This document shows, piece after piece, positions 51,257 through 60,179 of a stretch of 64,000 nt of DNA. The first letter of the stretch is position 1, and every line of letters starts with the position of its first letter. The notes beneath the pieces were generated by a model, which was given only the letters and a program-made list of their open reading frames with translations, had not been told where the DNA came from and made no database searches. Made by a program: the position numbers and the translations under genes. The stretch is from Paenibacillus woosongensis (GTDB lineage: Bacteria; Bacillota; Bacilli; Paenibacillales; Paenibacillaceae), in assembly GCF_030122845.1 (NCBI RefSeq), contig NZ_CP126084.1, positions 2,046,001 to 2,110,000 on the forward strand, written 5' to 3'.

Positions 51257-51289
51257 GAAATAACCTCGCCAAAGCGGCGAGGTTATTTT
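51257..51289. terminator. Bidirectional terminator between O-methyltransferase and MFS genes
   Basis: AAATAACCTCGCC at 51258-51270 pairs with GGCGAGGTTATTT at 51276-51288; T-rich on both strands. Confidence 0.9.
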
Positions 51290-51424
51290 GCAGGTAAGTC
51301 GAATATCAAGCGGCTGAAAGAATGCGAATATTGTTATGCTGCTAACCCTAATCGAATAGCCAGAATGCCGGACGGGCCGCTTAAGCCCTTCTTCCGGAGC
51401 TTCCACACAGGTGAAACACCGCCT

Positions 51425-52648
51425 TCAGCCTTGCTTCAGAGAGCCCAGCCTTGGCTTCGAGTACAGCTTCAAGCGGACCCAGACGGTGTTGCATAAGAGA
51501 AGCACGCCGGAAATGATGAAGATGCCCTCAATGCCAATATAGCCGGACAAAAAGCCTCCGATCAAAGCGCCAAGCATGTTCCCCAACGCGAGCGTGCTGC
51601 TGTTGAAGCCGAAAGCCCTGCTCTCCATGCCGTCGGGTGTATAATGCCGGATGAGTGCGTTAACGCTGGGCAGAAGGCCGCCCATGAATATCCCCAACAG
51701 GAAGCGGACAATAATCAGCTGCCAGACGCTTTGCACGAAGGCCTGAGGAATCAGCGTTGCGGCGGCTCCGATTAGGCAGTACGTCAAAATGCGGTGCGCC
51801 CCGATTTTGTCGCTGACTCTGCCCAGGACGGGCGAGGTAATCATATTCGATATGCCGGTAGCGGCGGTGACCATGCCCGCCCAGAACGGCACGTTAGCGG
51901 CGATGCCGTGTAAATGCTCGACATATATCGGCAGGAGCGACATCGGGCTTAACATGGCGAATTGCAGCAGGAAGGTTACTGCGAACAGCGCTGTCAGCTG
52001 AGGCGTTTTGTTCAGCTCCATGAACCCCTGCAAAATGGAGATTTGCGGGACATGAGCCGCTTCCTCGCGATCGAAGCTTTCGCGAACAAACAGCATGGCG
52101 AGGACAGAGGCAACGAACAGCAGAATGCCCGTAATATAGAATATCGGCCGGAATCCGATCCATTCAGCCAGCAGGCCGCCGATCAGCGGACCGAGTATCG
52201 TCCCGGCGACGATGCCGGATTGCACCACGCCCATGGCAAAGCCCATCCGCTCCTTGGGCGCGGTTCCCGAGACGAGTGCGACCGCGGCGGGATTGAATCC
52301 CGAAATCGTTCCATTTAGCATGCGCAGAGCCAGTAAATGCCAGGGCTGCGTGGCGAAGCCCATCAATGTGATGACGATCGCCATCCCGAAGCCGGATCGC
52401 AGCAGCATGATTTTGCGGCCGTAGCGATCGGCGAGCTTGCCCCAAATCGGCTGGAAAATAAATGCCGTGGCAAAGTTCGCGGCAAAAATCGATCCTGCCC
52501 AGAAACCGATGGCTTGCTCGCCCTGCACATTCAAATCCCTTGCGAGGTATAGAGACAGAAACGGAGTGATCATGGTCATGCCTGCGTTGACGAGGAACTG
52601 ACCGAACCAAAGCACAAGGACGTTCACTTTCCAGGTATTGTCCTTCAC
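51425..52648 (-). CDS. MFS multidrug-type transporter
   Basis: 407 residues from GTG 52648, 12 predicted helices. MFS motif A is GKLADRYGRKIMLL between helices 2 and 3, and its relic GRVSDKIGAHRIL lies in the second half. VALVSGTAPKERMGFAMGVVQSGIVAGTILGPLIGG is motif C of drug/H+ antiporters. Resembles MdtG/YttB-type efflux pumps. Single gene with divergent hemE. Confidence 0.9.
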   Translation of the reverse strand: MKDNTWKVNVLVLWFGQFLVNAGMTMITPFLSLYLARDLNVQGEQAIGFWAGSIFAANFATAFIFQPIWGKLADRYGRKIMLLRSGFGMAIVITLMGFATQPWHLLALRMLNGTISGFNPAAVALVSGTAPKERMGFAMGVVQSGIVAGTILGPLIGGLLAEWIGFRPIFYITGILLFVASVLAMLFVRESFDREEAAHVPQISILQGFMELNKTPQLTALFAVTFLLQFAMLSPMSLLPIYVEHLHGIAANVPFWAGMVTAATGISNMITSPVLGRVSDKIGAHRILTYCLIGAAATLIPQAFVQSVWQLIIVRFLLGIFMGGLLPSVNALIRHYTPDGMESRAFGFNSSTLALGNMLGALIGGFLSGYIGIEGIFIISGVLLLCNTVWVRLKLYSKPRLGSLKQG

Positions 52649-52868
52649 TTGTTCTCACATCCTTTCTCTTTCCGTACGGTCTAGTTGCACCTCATTTGCA
52701 CCTCATTATTGTGTTCAAACTTATTCAATTATATCATAATGACGGCATCGGCCTGATTAAGGATGTCATAGTATTGTCATCGGATGCTGAAGTGTGACAG
52801 TTGTTACTTACTTTTAAAAAGGGCATAATGTAATTTAGGGAAATTTTAAATATTGGGGGCTTGCTTAC

Positions 52869-53930
52869 ATGAGTTACAATGACCGGTTTATTCGTGCCTG
52901 TCTCAGGCAGGAAGTTGATCGTGCTCCTGTTTGGTACATGCGACAGGCGGGAAGATACGATCCGGAGTACCGCAAGATCAAGGAAAAATACAGCTTGCTT
53001 GAAATTTGCCTTCAGCCCGAGCTGGCCGCTGAAGTAACGCTTATGCCTGTCAAAAAGCTAGGCGTGGACGCCGCCATTTTATATTCAGATATTATGAATC
53101 CAGTTGCTTCTATTGGTATTGATTTTGATATCGTCAAGGATGTCGGTCCGGTTATCCATAATCCGATTCGGACGAAAGCCGATATTGACCGGCTGAAGCC
53201 GATTGATGTCGAGAACGATTTGTCCCACATTTTGAAGACGATCTCGATCCTGGACAAAGAGCTGGACGTTCCGCTCATTACGTTTGCCGGAGCGCCGTTT
53301 ACGCTCGCCAGCTACTTGATCGAAGGCCGTCCTTCCAAAAATTACATCCGTACAAAAAGCCTGATGTACGGCGAGCCGCAGCTTTGGCATAATCTGATGG
53401 AGAAGCTCGGCGATATGGTGATCACCTATTTGCGCGCCCATATCAAGAATGGAGGCAAGGCATTCCAGGTGTTCGACAGCTGGGTAGGCGCATTGTCGTC
53501 CAAGGATTTTGAAATCTATGTCCTGCCGACGATTAAACGTATTTTTGCCGAGCTTCGGGATCTGGATGTCCCGAAGATTTATTTTCCAGGCGTGAGCTCG
53601 GGAGAACTGCTGCCGACATTGCCGGGGCTTGAGGCTGATGTAATCGGCATAGACTGGCGTGTTCCGATTCGCGAAGGCCGCCTTCGGACGGGCGGGAAGT
53701 ATGCCATCCAAGGCAATTTAGATCCTTTAGTATTAACCGCGCCTATGGAAGTTATTAAGGAATATGCCCGGGAAATCATCGATCAGGGCGTCGAATCGCC
53801 AGGATTCATTTTCAATCTGGGTCATGGGCTGTTCCCCGAAGCATCGCTGGACAAGCTCCGCGAGCTGACAGAGTACGTTCATGAATACTCTGCCGAAGTG
53901 ATCGCCCGTCAGAAACAGCAGACGGTATAA
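52869..53930 (+). CDS. hemE: Uroporphyrinogen III decarboxylase
   Basis: 353 residues from ATG 52869. Signatures: PVWYMRQAGRYDPEYR at the N-terminus, the PFTLASYLIEGRPSKNY loop, and FNLGHGLFPEASLDKL at the C-terminus. Removes four carboxyls from uroporphyrinogen III to give coproporphyrinogen III, the last step shared by all haem routes. First gene of hemE-hemH-hemY. Confidence 0.97.
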   Translation: MSYNDRFIRACLRQEVDRAPVWYMRQAGRYDPEYRKIKEKYSLLEICLQPELAAEVTLMPVKKLGVDAAILYSDIMNPVASIGIDFDIVKDVGPVIHNPIRTKADIDRLKPIDVENDLSHILKTISILDKELDVPLITFAGAPFTLASYLIEGRPSKNYIRTKSLMYGEPQLWHNLMEKLGDMVITYLRAHIKNGGKAFQVFDSWVGALSSKDFEIYVLPTIKRIFAELRDLDVPKIYFPGVSSGELLPTLPGLEADVIGIDWRVPIREGRLRTGGKYAIQGNLDPLVLTAPMEVIKEYAREIIDQGVESPGFIFNLGHGLFPEASLDKLRELTEYVHEYSAEVIARQKQQTV

Positions 53931-53968
53931 TTCCAATTTAGAAGACAAAGACAGAGGTGAAGAGAGTC

Positions 53969-54907
53969 ATGAACAAAATTGGTGTATTGGTAATGTCATA
54001 CGGAACGCCGGAGAGCCTGGACCACGTAGAGGCCTATTACACGCATATCCGACGGGGGAATCCGCCTACGGAGGAACAGCTGAAAGAGCTTAAAGACCGC
54101 TATGAAGCGATCGTGGGAGGGGTGTTCCCTCTTCGGGCCAACACGGACAGCCAGGTCGCAACCCTGCAGGAGACGCTGGATCGGCTCAATCCGGACAAAG
54201 AGCAACAATTCGTATGCTATCAAGGCTTGAAGCATGCGCGCCCATTTATCGAGGATGGTGTAGCCAAAATGGCTGAAGACGGAATTACGGAAGCGATCGG
54301 CATCGTCCTGGCCCCCCATTATTCCGTGATGAGCGTTGGCGGCTATATCAAGCGTGCCCAGGCCAAGGCCGAGGAATGCGGTCTGAATATGAAGTTCATC
54401 GAGAGCTATCACCTTCATCCGAAGCTGATTCAGGCCTTCGCCGAACGCGTATCCGCCAAGCTGGATTTGTTCGAGGAGGCGGGAGCCGAGCGCAGCAAGG
54501 TCAAGGTATTGTTCAGCGCGCACAGCCTGCCGGAGAAAATCCTGGCCATGGGCGATCCTTACCAGGATCAGCTTCTGGCGACCTCCGCCGCCGTTGCGGA
54601 GAAGGCAGGAGCAGGCTCCTGGCAGTTTACTTGGCAAAGCGCGGGTCGTACCGCTGTGCCTTGGCTGGGGCCGGATATTCTCGATACGCTCCGCACCCTT
54701 AGTCAGGAGCAGGTCGAGGATGTGCTCGTAGCGCCGGTCGGTTTCGTATCCGACCACCTCGAGATACTGTACGATCTGGATATCGAAGCGAAGGCCATCG
54801 CCAAGGAGCTCGACATCCGGCTGGAACGGATCGATTCTTTAAATACTGATCCGTTATACATGGAGACATTAAGTGAGGTCATCCTTAACACTCAGGTAAA
54901 GGAATGA
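53969..54907 (+). CDS. hemH: Coproporphyrin III ferrochelatase (CpfC/HemH)
   Basis: 312 residues from ATG 53969 (MNKIGVLVMSYGTPESLDHV); the ATG 53957 is in frame but less likely. Metal-site region: LAPHYSVMSVGGYIKRAQ with conserved His, and FSAHSLPEKI, AGRTAVPWLGPDI, APVGFVSDHLEILYDLD with the conserved Glu. In Bacillota the enzyme inserts iron into coproporphyrin III rather than protoporphyrin. Second gene of the block, 38 bp after hemE. Confidence 0.95.
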   Translation: MNKIGVLVMSYGTPESLDHVEAYYTHIRRGNPPTEEQLKELKDRYEAIVGGVFPLRANTDSQVATLQETLDRLNPDKEQQFVCYQGLKHARPFIEDGVAKMAEDGITEAIGIVLAPHYSVMSVGGYIKRAQAKAEECGLNMKFIESYHLHPKLIQAFAERVSAKLDLFEEAGAERSKVKVLFSAHSLPEKILAMGDPYQDQLLATSAAVAEKAGAGSWQFTWQSAGRTAVPWLGPDILDTLRTLSQEQVEDVLVAPVGFVSDHLEILYDLDIEAKAIAKELDIRLERIDSLNTDPLYMETLSEVILNTQVKE

Positions 54908-54914
54908 GGAGTAT

Positions 54915-56336
54915 ATGAGCGATGCGTCCCGCAAGGTAGTTATTGTCGGCGGGGGCTTGACCGGACTTAGCGCGGCTTTCTATATCCGCAAATTTTATAA
55001 GGAAAAGGGATGCAAACCGGAAATAACGATCATCGAAAAGGATAAAGTCCTTGGCGGCAAGATCGAAACTTTGCATCGCGACGGCTTCGTCATCGAGAAA
55101 GGGCCGGATTCGTTCCTGGCCCGCAAGACGGCGATGGTCGACCTGGCCAAGGAGCTTGAAATTGATCACGAGCTGGTCACGACAAATCCCGAAGCGAAGA
55201 AAACGTATATCGTCAATCAGGGGCGGCTGCACCCGATGCCGTCCGGTCTAGTGCTCGGAGTTCCGACAGAGATCGGCCCCTTTCTGAGATCCGGGCTCGT
55301 CAGCTGGAGCGGCAAGCTTCGGGCGCTGATGGATCTCGTGCGAGCGCCACGGAAGAGCACGGAAGACGAGTCGCTAGGGAATTTCATCGAACGCCGCCTG
55401 GGAGCGGAAGTGTTAAGCAATATGACGGAGCCGCTGCTCGCGGGCATTTATGCGGGGGATACATATCGTCTTAGCCTGCAATCGACGTTCCCGCAGTTCG
55501 GTGAAATGGAGCGTAAGTACGGCAGCCTGATCAAGGGAATGATGACGGGCAAAAAGCCTGTAGAGACGCATACCGGAACGAAGAAAAGCGCCTTCCTGAC
55601 CTTCCGTCAAGGACTGCAAAGCCTGGTGCATGCTCTTGTCCATGACTTGGACGATGTGGAGCAGCGGCTGGAATCGGCGGTTAGCGCGATTGAGCCGCGC
55701 AGCGGCGAGCAGGCAGGCTATGAGGTCGTTCTCGCTTCCGGCGAAAGGGTTGCTGCCGATGACGTGGTTGTGACGACGCCGGCGTTTGCCGCCGCCGATT
55801 TGCTGCGGCCGCTCGTTGACGTCACCGAGCTGGACGCCATTAACTACGTTTCCGTAGCGAACGTAGTGCTTGCTTTCGAGCGGGAAGATGTCAGCGGATC
55901 GTTTGACGGTTCCGGCTTCCTGGTTCCCCGCAAGGAGGGACGCAATATTACGGCCTGTACGTGGACGGGCGTGAAGTGGCTGCACACCAGCCCCGAGGAC
56001 AAAATGCTCCTCCGCTGCTATGTCGGACGCTTCGGCGATGAGGAGAAAGTGTCTTATCCGGACGAGGAGCTGATCGCGCTGGTCAGGAAAGACTTGCGGG
56101 AGCTGATGAATATTACGGCGGAGCCGCTGTTCGCGGAAATTACCCGCCTGCCGAAGTCCATGCCGCAGTATCCCGTGAATCATTTACGGCATATTGCCGA
56201 GTTCAGGTCCCGGCTGGACAGGATGCTGCCCGGCATTTACGCTACGGGCGCTGCCTTTGAAGGCGTCGGCCTGCCGGATTGCATCCGCCAAGCTAAAGAA
56301 TTGGCCGGACAAATGGCCGACCGGCTTGCCCGCTAG
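54915..56336 (+). CDS. hemY: Coproporphyrinogen III oxidase (CgoX/HemY)
   Basis: 473 residues from ATG 54915, with its ribosome site overlapping the hemH stop. FAD-binding start KVVIVGGGLTGLSAAFYIRK; C-terminal FAD element ATGAAFEGVGLPDCIRQA. It is the soluble, Bacillus-type oxygen-dependent oxidase making coproporphyrin III. HemQ/ChdC, which finishes the route, is not in the window. Ends with a strong terminator. Confidence 0.95.
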   Translation: MSDASRKVVIVGGGLTGLSAAFYIRKFYKEKGCKPEITIIEKDKVLGGKIETLHRDGFVIEKGPDSFLARKTAMVDLAKELEIDHELVTTNPEAKKTYIVNQGRLHPMPSGLVLGVPTEIGPFLRSGLVSWSGKLRALMDLVRAPRKSTEDESLGNFIERRLGAEVLSNMTEPLLAGIYAGDTYRLSLQSTFPQFGEMERKYGSLIKGMMTGKKPVETHTGTKKSAFLTFRQGLQSLVHALVHDLDDVEQRLESAVSAIEPRSGEQAGYEVVLASGERVAADDVVVTTPAFAAADLLRPLVDVTELDAINYVSVANVVLAFEREDVSGSFDGSGFLVPRKEGRNITACTWTGVKWLHTSPEDKMLLRCYVGRFGDEEKVSYPDEELIALVRKDLRELMNITAEPLFAEITRLPKSMPQYPVNHLRHIAEFRSRLDRMLPGIYATGAAFEGVGLPDCIRQAKELAGQMADRLAR

Positions 56337-56367
56337 TGATGTCTGAGCAGGAATAACCGCTGGAACA

Positions 56368-56410
56368 AGAACCCCTCCGCTTGAAAATAGGCGAGGGGTT
56401 CTATTTATTT
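56368..56410 (+). terminator. Terminator of the haem operon
   Basis: AGAACCCCTC at 56369-56378 pairs with GAGGGGTTCT at 56393-56402; T-rich tail. Confidence 0.9.
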
Positions 56411-56529
56411 AAGGTTACCTGATATAATAAAATCAATGGTGCAATGAATTTGCTCCTCATTTTTTTTGGCAAGTTAAGAATGAGCATTCAGGCCACCCAG
56501 GCTCTGAGCGAGAAATAAAGGAGTTTGCG

Positions 56530-57885
56530 ATGTACCCACCAAGATCAGATAAATACCGTAGGCGAAAACAGGAGAAACAGCGCAGGTACAGCCGCTTCTG
56601 GCTTACGCTCAATGTATCGCTGATCATCGCGATCATTGCTTTGGGCGCCTATTACTACGTCGGAGAGATCATTGTTCCGAACACGGAGGGCAGCCAGGAT
56701 CCGGCTTCTGTTCAGCATCCTGCCGATCACACAGCGGATCCGCCGAACGAGAGCGACGGCCAGTCCAGGACGGATGAAACCAATTCTGGCTATGATACGG
56801 ATACGGATCCGGCGCAAAGCGTCGATCCGGCTGGAGCCAAGGCAGGCGAGGGGATGGATTCAGGCCAGTCTCCACCGCCTTCCGATGAGGATGACGGCGG
56901 GTTACTTGCGCCAGGCGAACAGGAGCCTGAGGAGCTGCTGCATTTACATTTCGCCGGAGACACGATTTTCTCGGGAAGCATTGCATCGAAGCTGGAGAAG
57001 GAAGGCTATCATTATCCTTATGAATATATTCGTGAACTGTTTGAAAACGACGACTTAAGCGTGCTGAACCTGGAGACTCCGGTTACGGACCGCGGAACGC
57101 CGGCGGAGGATAAATCCTTCGTGTTCAAGGCGCTGCCCAAAGTGCTGTCCCCGATGCGTGAGGCGGGGGTTGACGCTGTTAACCTGGCCAATAACCATTC
57201 GCTGGACCAGGGCGTCGAAGGATTGCTTGATACGACGAAGCATTTGCATGACCATGACATCCATTACTTCGGAGCAGGGAAAAATAAACAGGAAGCCTAT
57301 GCCCCTTTGTATCTGGAACGAAAAGGAATTACAATTGCGCTCTGCGGGTTCAGCCGCGTCATCCCCCATTCAGATTGGGCGGCAGGCAAGAACAAGCCTG
57401 GCCTGGCCGTTGCCTATGATTCGGCGGAGGCTGTTAAAGCGGTGCAGAGCGCCAGGCAAAATGCTGACCTAGTTATCGTCGTGGCCCACTGGGGGAAGGA
57501 ACGGACGACGAAACTGGAGAAGCATCAGACCTCGCTGGCTCACGCATTTATCGATGCCGGGGCGGATCTGATTATCGGCGGCCACCCTCACGTGCTTCAA
57601 GGCATGGAGCGTTATAAAGGCAAATGGATTGTTTACAGCACCGGTAATTTTATTTTTACCAAAAAATCATCGGCTCCCGATACTTGGGATACTGCCGTAT
57701 TTGAAGCCAAATGTTCGAAGAAGGGCGTTTGCCAGATGAAGCTGCTGCCTTTCCGTACGGAAGTCGGCCAGCCGGTTCCGCTGCAGGGCGAGGAAGGGGC
57801 GGAGGTTCTCAGAAAGGTGGAGAGCCTGTCTAAAAATATCGCTATTGACGCCAGCGGCGCCGTGCACAGTTTAATTGACGGTTAA
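56530..57885 (+). CDS. CapA-family (poly-gamma-glutamate synthesis-like) membrane-anchored protein
   Basis: 451 residues from ATG 56530 with AAAGGAG. N-terminal basic segment (DKYRRRKQEKQRRYSRF) and one helix (about 22-44), then an acidic low-complexity spacer (about 50-135; Asp/Ser/Pro/Gly-rich). The CapA metallophosphatase-like domain follows: LHFAGDTIFSGS, NLETPVTDRG, NLANNHSLDQGVEG, VAHWGKERTTKLE and GGHPHVLQGMERYKGKWIVYSTGNF. The domain is outside the cell. The reaction is unsettled; PGA synthesis needs CapBC, which are absent here. The GDPD gene starts 25 bp downstream. Confidence 0.9.
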   Translation: MYPPRSDKYRRRKQEKQRRYSRFWLTLNVSLIIAIIALGAYYYVGEIIVPNTEGSQDPASVQHPADHTADPPNESDGQSRTDETNSGYDTDTDPAQSVDPAGAKAGEGMDSGQSPPPSDEDDGGLLAPGEQEPEELLHLHFAGDTIFSGSIASKLEKEGYHYPYEYIRELFENDDLSVLNLETPVTDRGTPAEDKSFVFKALPKVLSPMREAGVDAVNLANNHSLDQGVEGLLDTTKHLHDHDIHYFGAGKNKQEAYAPLYLERKGITIALCGFSRVIPHSDWAAGKNKPGLAVAYDSAEAVKAVQSARQNADLVIVVAHWGKERTTKLEKHQTSLAHAFIDAGADLIIGGHPHVLQGMERYKGKWIVYSTGNFIFTKKSSAPDTWDTAVFEAKCSKKGVCQMKLLPFRTEVGQPVPLQGEEGAEVLRKVESLSKNIAIDASGAVHSLIDG

Positions 57886-57910
57886 CGAATGGCTGAAGGA
57901 GGCCTCAGGA

Positions 57911-58636
57911 ATGAACAACTTATGCGTGGCACACCGGGGCTTCTCGGGCAAAGCGCCGGAGAATACGATGGCTGCGATGCAAATGGCAATGCAGTTTCCT
58001 TTTGTGCAATGGGTTGAAGTTGACGTGCAGCTAAGCAAAGATGGCATTCCGGTACTCATTCACGATTTCACGTTGAATCGGACAACTAACGGACGCGGCC
58101 CCGTCAGGGAGAAGACGCTTGCAGAGCTGAAGCAGCTGGACGCCGGCAGCTGGAAATCCAGGGTGTTCAGGGGGGAGCGCCTAATAACGCTCGATGAGTT
58201 CTTGAAAACGGTATGCGGGAGGCTGCGGGCAAATATCGAAATCAAGACCCAAGGGACTATGTACCCGGGGATTGAAGAGAAGGTGGTTGCGGAGATCAGG
58301 CGCCACCAAATGGAGCATGATGTGGTGCTCACTTCTTTCGAGCCACGGATTTTGGCCAGGATCAAAGAAATCGCGCGCGGCATCCGCACCGGACTCATCA
58401 TCGAAGGAAGGCCTAAGGATTTGCTGCTGCGGCTGCAATTGCTGCGCTGCTCCTTTCTATCGATCAGCCACCGCCACTTAACCGCCGAGCTTGCTTCCCG
58501 CGCGGCAAAGCTGGGAATCACGGTCATGGCTTGGACGATCGATGATGCACGGACAATGCAGCGGGTTGCCGCGCTGCATAAGGACGTTCTTATATGTACG
58601 AACCGGCCTGACATCTGGCAAGAGGCCATGCTCTAG
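57911..58636 (+). CDS. Glycerophosphodiester phosphodiesterase (GDPD)
   Basis: 241 residues from ATG 57911, set by AAGGAGG at 57895-57901; the open frame starts 12 codons earlier inside the overlap. Catalytic motif: CVAHRGFSGKAPENTMAAMQ with His and Arg/Glu, VEVDVQLSKDGIPVLIHDFTLNRTT with metal ligands and His, IEIKTQ and the C-terminal VMAWTIDDA. Cleaves glycerophosphodiesters to sn-glycerol 3-phosphate. No signal peptide, so cytosolic. Confidence 0.92.
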   Translation: MNNLCVAHRGFSGKAPENTMAAMQMAMQFPFVQWVEVDVQLSKDGIPVLIHDFTLNRTTNGRGPVREKTLAELKQLDAGSWKSRVFRGERLITLDEFLKTVCGRLRANIEIKTQGTMYPGIEEKVVAEIRRHQMEHDVVLTSFEPRILARIKEIARGIRTGLIIEGRPKDLLLRLQLLRCSFLSISHRHLTAELASRAAKLGITVMAWTIDDARTMQRVAALHKDVLICTNRPDIWQEAML

Positions 58637-58674
58637 TTTAATCAGAAATGAACAATTAGGAGGCGCTTCTTTAG

Positions 58675-59319
58675 ATGAAACAACTAATCAGGAACATATA
58701 CTGCGTTGGACGCAATTACAGGCTGCATATCGAGGAACTGGGGAATGATGTTCCGTCCGAACCGATGATTTTCATGAAGCCGTCGCACGCGGCAGTCCCG
58801 ATGGATGGCAGCGCGATTGAGCTGCCGGAGGGACGAGGTGAGGTTCATTATGAGGCTGAGCTCGTCCTGCGCATCGGCCGGGATTATACGCCGGGCATTA
58901 CCGTTGATGATCTGGTTGATGTCATCGCATTTGGCATCGACTTTACGCTGCGCGACGTTCAGAACAAACTGAAGGACAAAGGGCATCCTTGGACAGCGGC
59001 CAAAGCGTTCCTGAATTCGGCGCCAATGACGCCTTACATGGCTTTTCCGGGAGTCGAGGACACCGCGGGGCAGGATTTCGTACTTCGGAAGAACGGCGAG
59101 GTCGTTCAGCGTGGAAATATTAGCAACATGATTTTTCCGCTGCAGCAAATCGTTGATTATATCGCGAACCATTATGGGCTCGGCGAAGGCGATCTGATCT
59201 TCACAGGCACTCCCGAGGGAGTCGGACCTGTCGCGAGCGGGGACAAACTGGAGCTGGCTTACGGCGGCCAGATTCTTGGCAGCTGCACTGTCCTGCTTGG
59301 CTCAGGCTCGAACTCATAA
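58675..59319 (+). CDS. Fumarylacetoacetate hydrolase (FAH)-family protein
   Basis: 214 residues from ATG 58675 with AGGAGG 11 bases before. The C-terminal FAH fold: IYCVGRNYRLHIEELGN at the start, metal ligands in VHYEAELVLRIG (Glu, Glu) and VIAFGIDFTLRDVQ (Asp), FTGTPEGVGPVASGD near the end. Family enzymes hydrolyse or tautomerise acylpyruvate-like compounds; relatives of about 200-220 residues are acylpyruvases or oxaloacetate tautomerases. Ends one base before the DUF92 start. Confidence 0.9.
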   Translation: MKQLIRNIYCVGRNYRLHIEELGNDVPSEPMIFMKPSHAAVPMDGSAIELPEGRGEVHYEAELVLRIGRDYTPGITVDDLVDVIAFGIDFTLRDVQNKLKDKGHPWTAAKAFLNSAPMTPYMAFPGVEDTAGQDFVLRKNGEVVQRGNISNMIFPLQQIVDYIANHYGLGEGDLIFTGTPEGVGPVASGDKLELAYGGQILGSCTVLLGSGSNS

Positions 59320-59320
59320 A

Positions 59321-60136
59321 ATGAACTGGATCATTGGAGCGGTATGCGCGCTGGCTGTGTCAGCGGCGGCTTATTGGAAACGGTCGCTCAGCCTGTCGGG
59401 GATGGCTGCTGCGGCCGTCATGGGCACGGTGTACTTCGGGGCCGGGAATGTGTTCTGGTTCGGAATATTGCTCTTGTTCTTTATCTCGTCAAGCGCATTC
59501 TCCAAGCTGAAGGCGAGCCGGAAGTCGGAGGCGGAGAAGAGCTACGCCAAAACGGGCACAAGGGATGCTGGACAAGTGATGGCCAACGGGGGGCTGGGAA
59601 TGGCTGCCTGTATAGGCCATGCGCTCTGGCCCAACCCCGGATGGGCCTTGTTTTTTGTCGGGACGATGGCTTCGGTAACAGCGGATACCTGGGCTACGGA
59701 ATGGGGCAGTCTCAGCAAGAAGCCTCCAAGATCGATTATGAACGGCCAGCCGATAGCCCCGGGCACTTCGGGAGGAGTATCGCTGCTTGGCAGCTCGGCG
59801 GCGTTGGCAGGTGCGCTGTTTATCGGCGGGGCGGCCGGCCTGCTTGGACTGTGGAGCGGCCAGACGGCTTACGTCCACCTGCCGCTGCTTGGTTTCATCG
59901 TCATCGGCGGCTTGTCGGGCTTTGCCGGAGCCATGGTTGATTCATATTTGGGGGCAACGCTGCAGAGCATGTACCGCTGCCCGGTTTGCGGCCGCAGCGT
60001 CGAAACGGCCAGGCACTGCGGGGAGGATACAATGCCTCAGCGGGGCTGGGGCTGGATGAATAATGATATGGTGAACATGATTAGCTCGCTTGCGGCGGGC
60101 GGTCTTGCTGTAGTTATGGGGAGCTGGCTGTACTGA
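59321..60136 (+). CDS. DUF92-family membrane protein (VTE6/phytyl phosphate kinase-like)
   Basis: 271 residues from ATG 59321, one base after the FAH stop, so translationally coupled. About six hydrophobic segments with DUF92 signatures: RDAGQVMANGGLGMAAC, GTMASVTADTWATEWGSLSKKPPRSI, GTSGGVSLLGSSAALAGALF and a Cys motif RCPVCGRSVETARHCGED before the C-terminal helix. In plants and cyanobacteria VTE6 phosphorylates phytyl phosphate; bacterial substrates are not known. The CxxC insert is usual for the family. Confidence 0.9.
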   Translation: MNWIIGAVCALAVSAAAYWKRSLSLSGMAAAAVMGTVYFGAGNVFWFGILLLFFISSSAFSKLKASRKSEAEKSYAKTGTRDAGQVMANGGLGMAACIGHALWPNPGWALFFVGTMASVTADTWATEWGSLSKKPPRSIMNGQPIAPGTSGGVSLLGSSAALAGALFIGGAAGLLGLWSGQTAYVHLPLLGFIVIGGLSGFAGAMVDSYLGATLQSMYRCPVCGRSVETARHCGEDTMPQRGWGWMNNDMVNMISSLAAGGLAVVMGSWLY

Positions 60137-60179
60137 AGGTTGTTTAGAGCTACGTATTTCATGCAAAGTAGGGAACGAA

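Noticed and set aside
55413..56183. 256-residue minus-strand ORF inside hemY
   Set aside because: Antisense shadow of a well-conserved haem enzyme.
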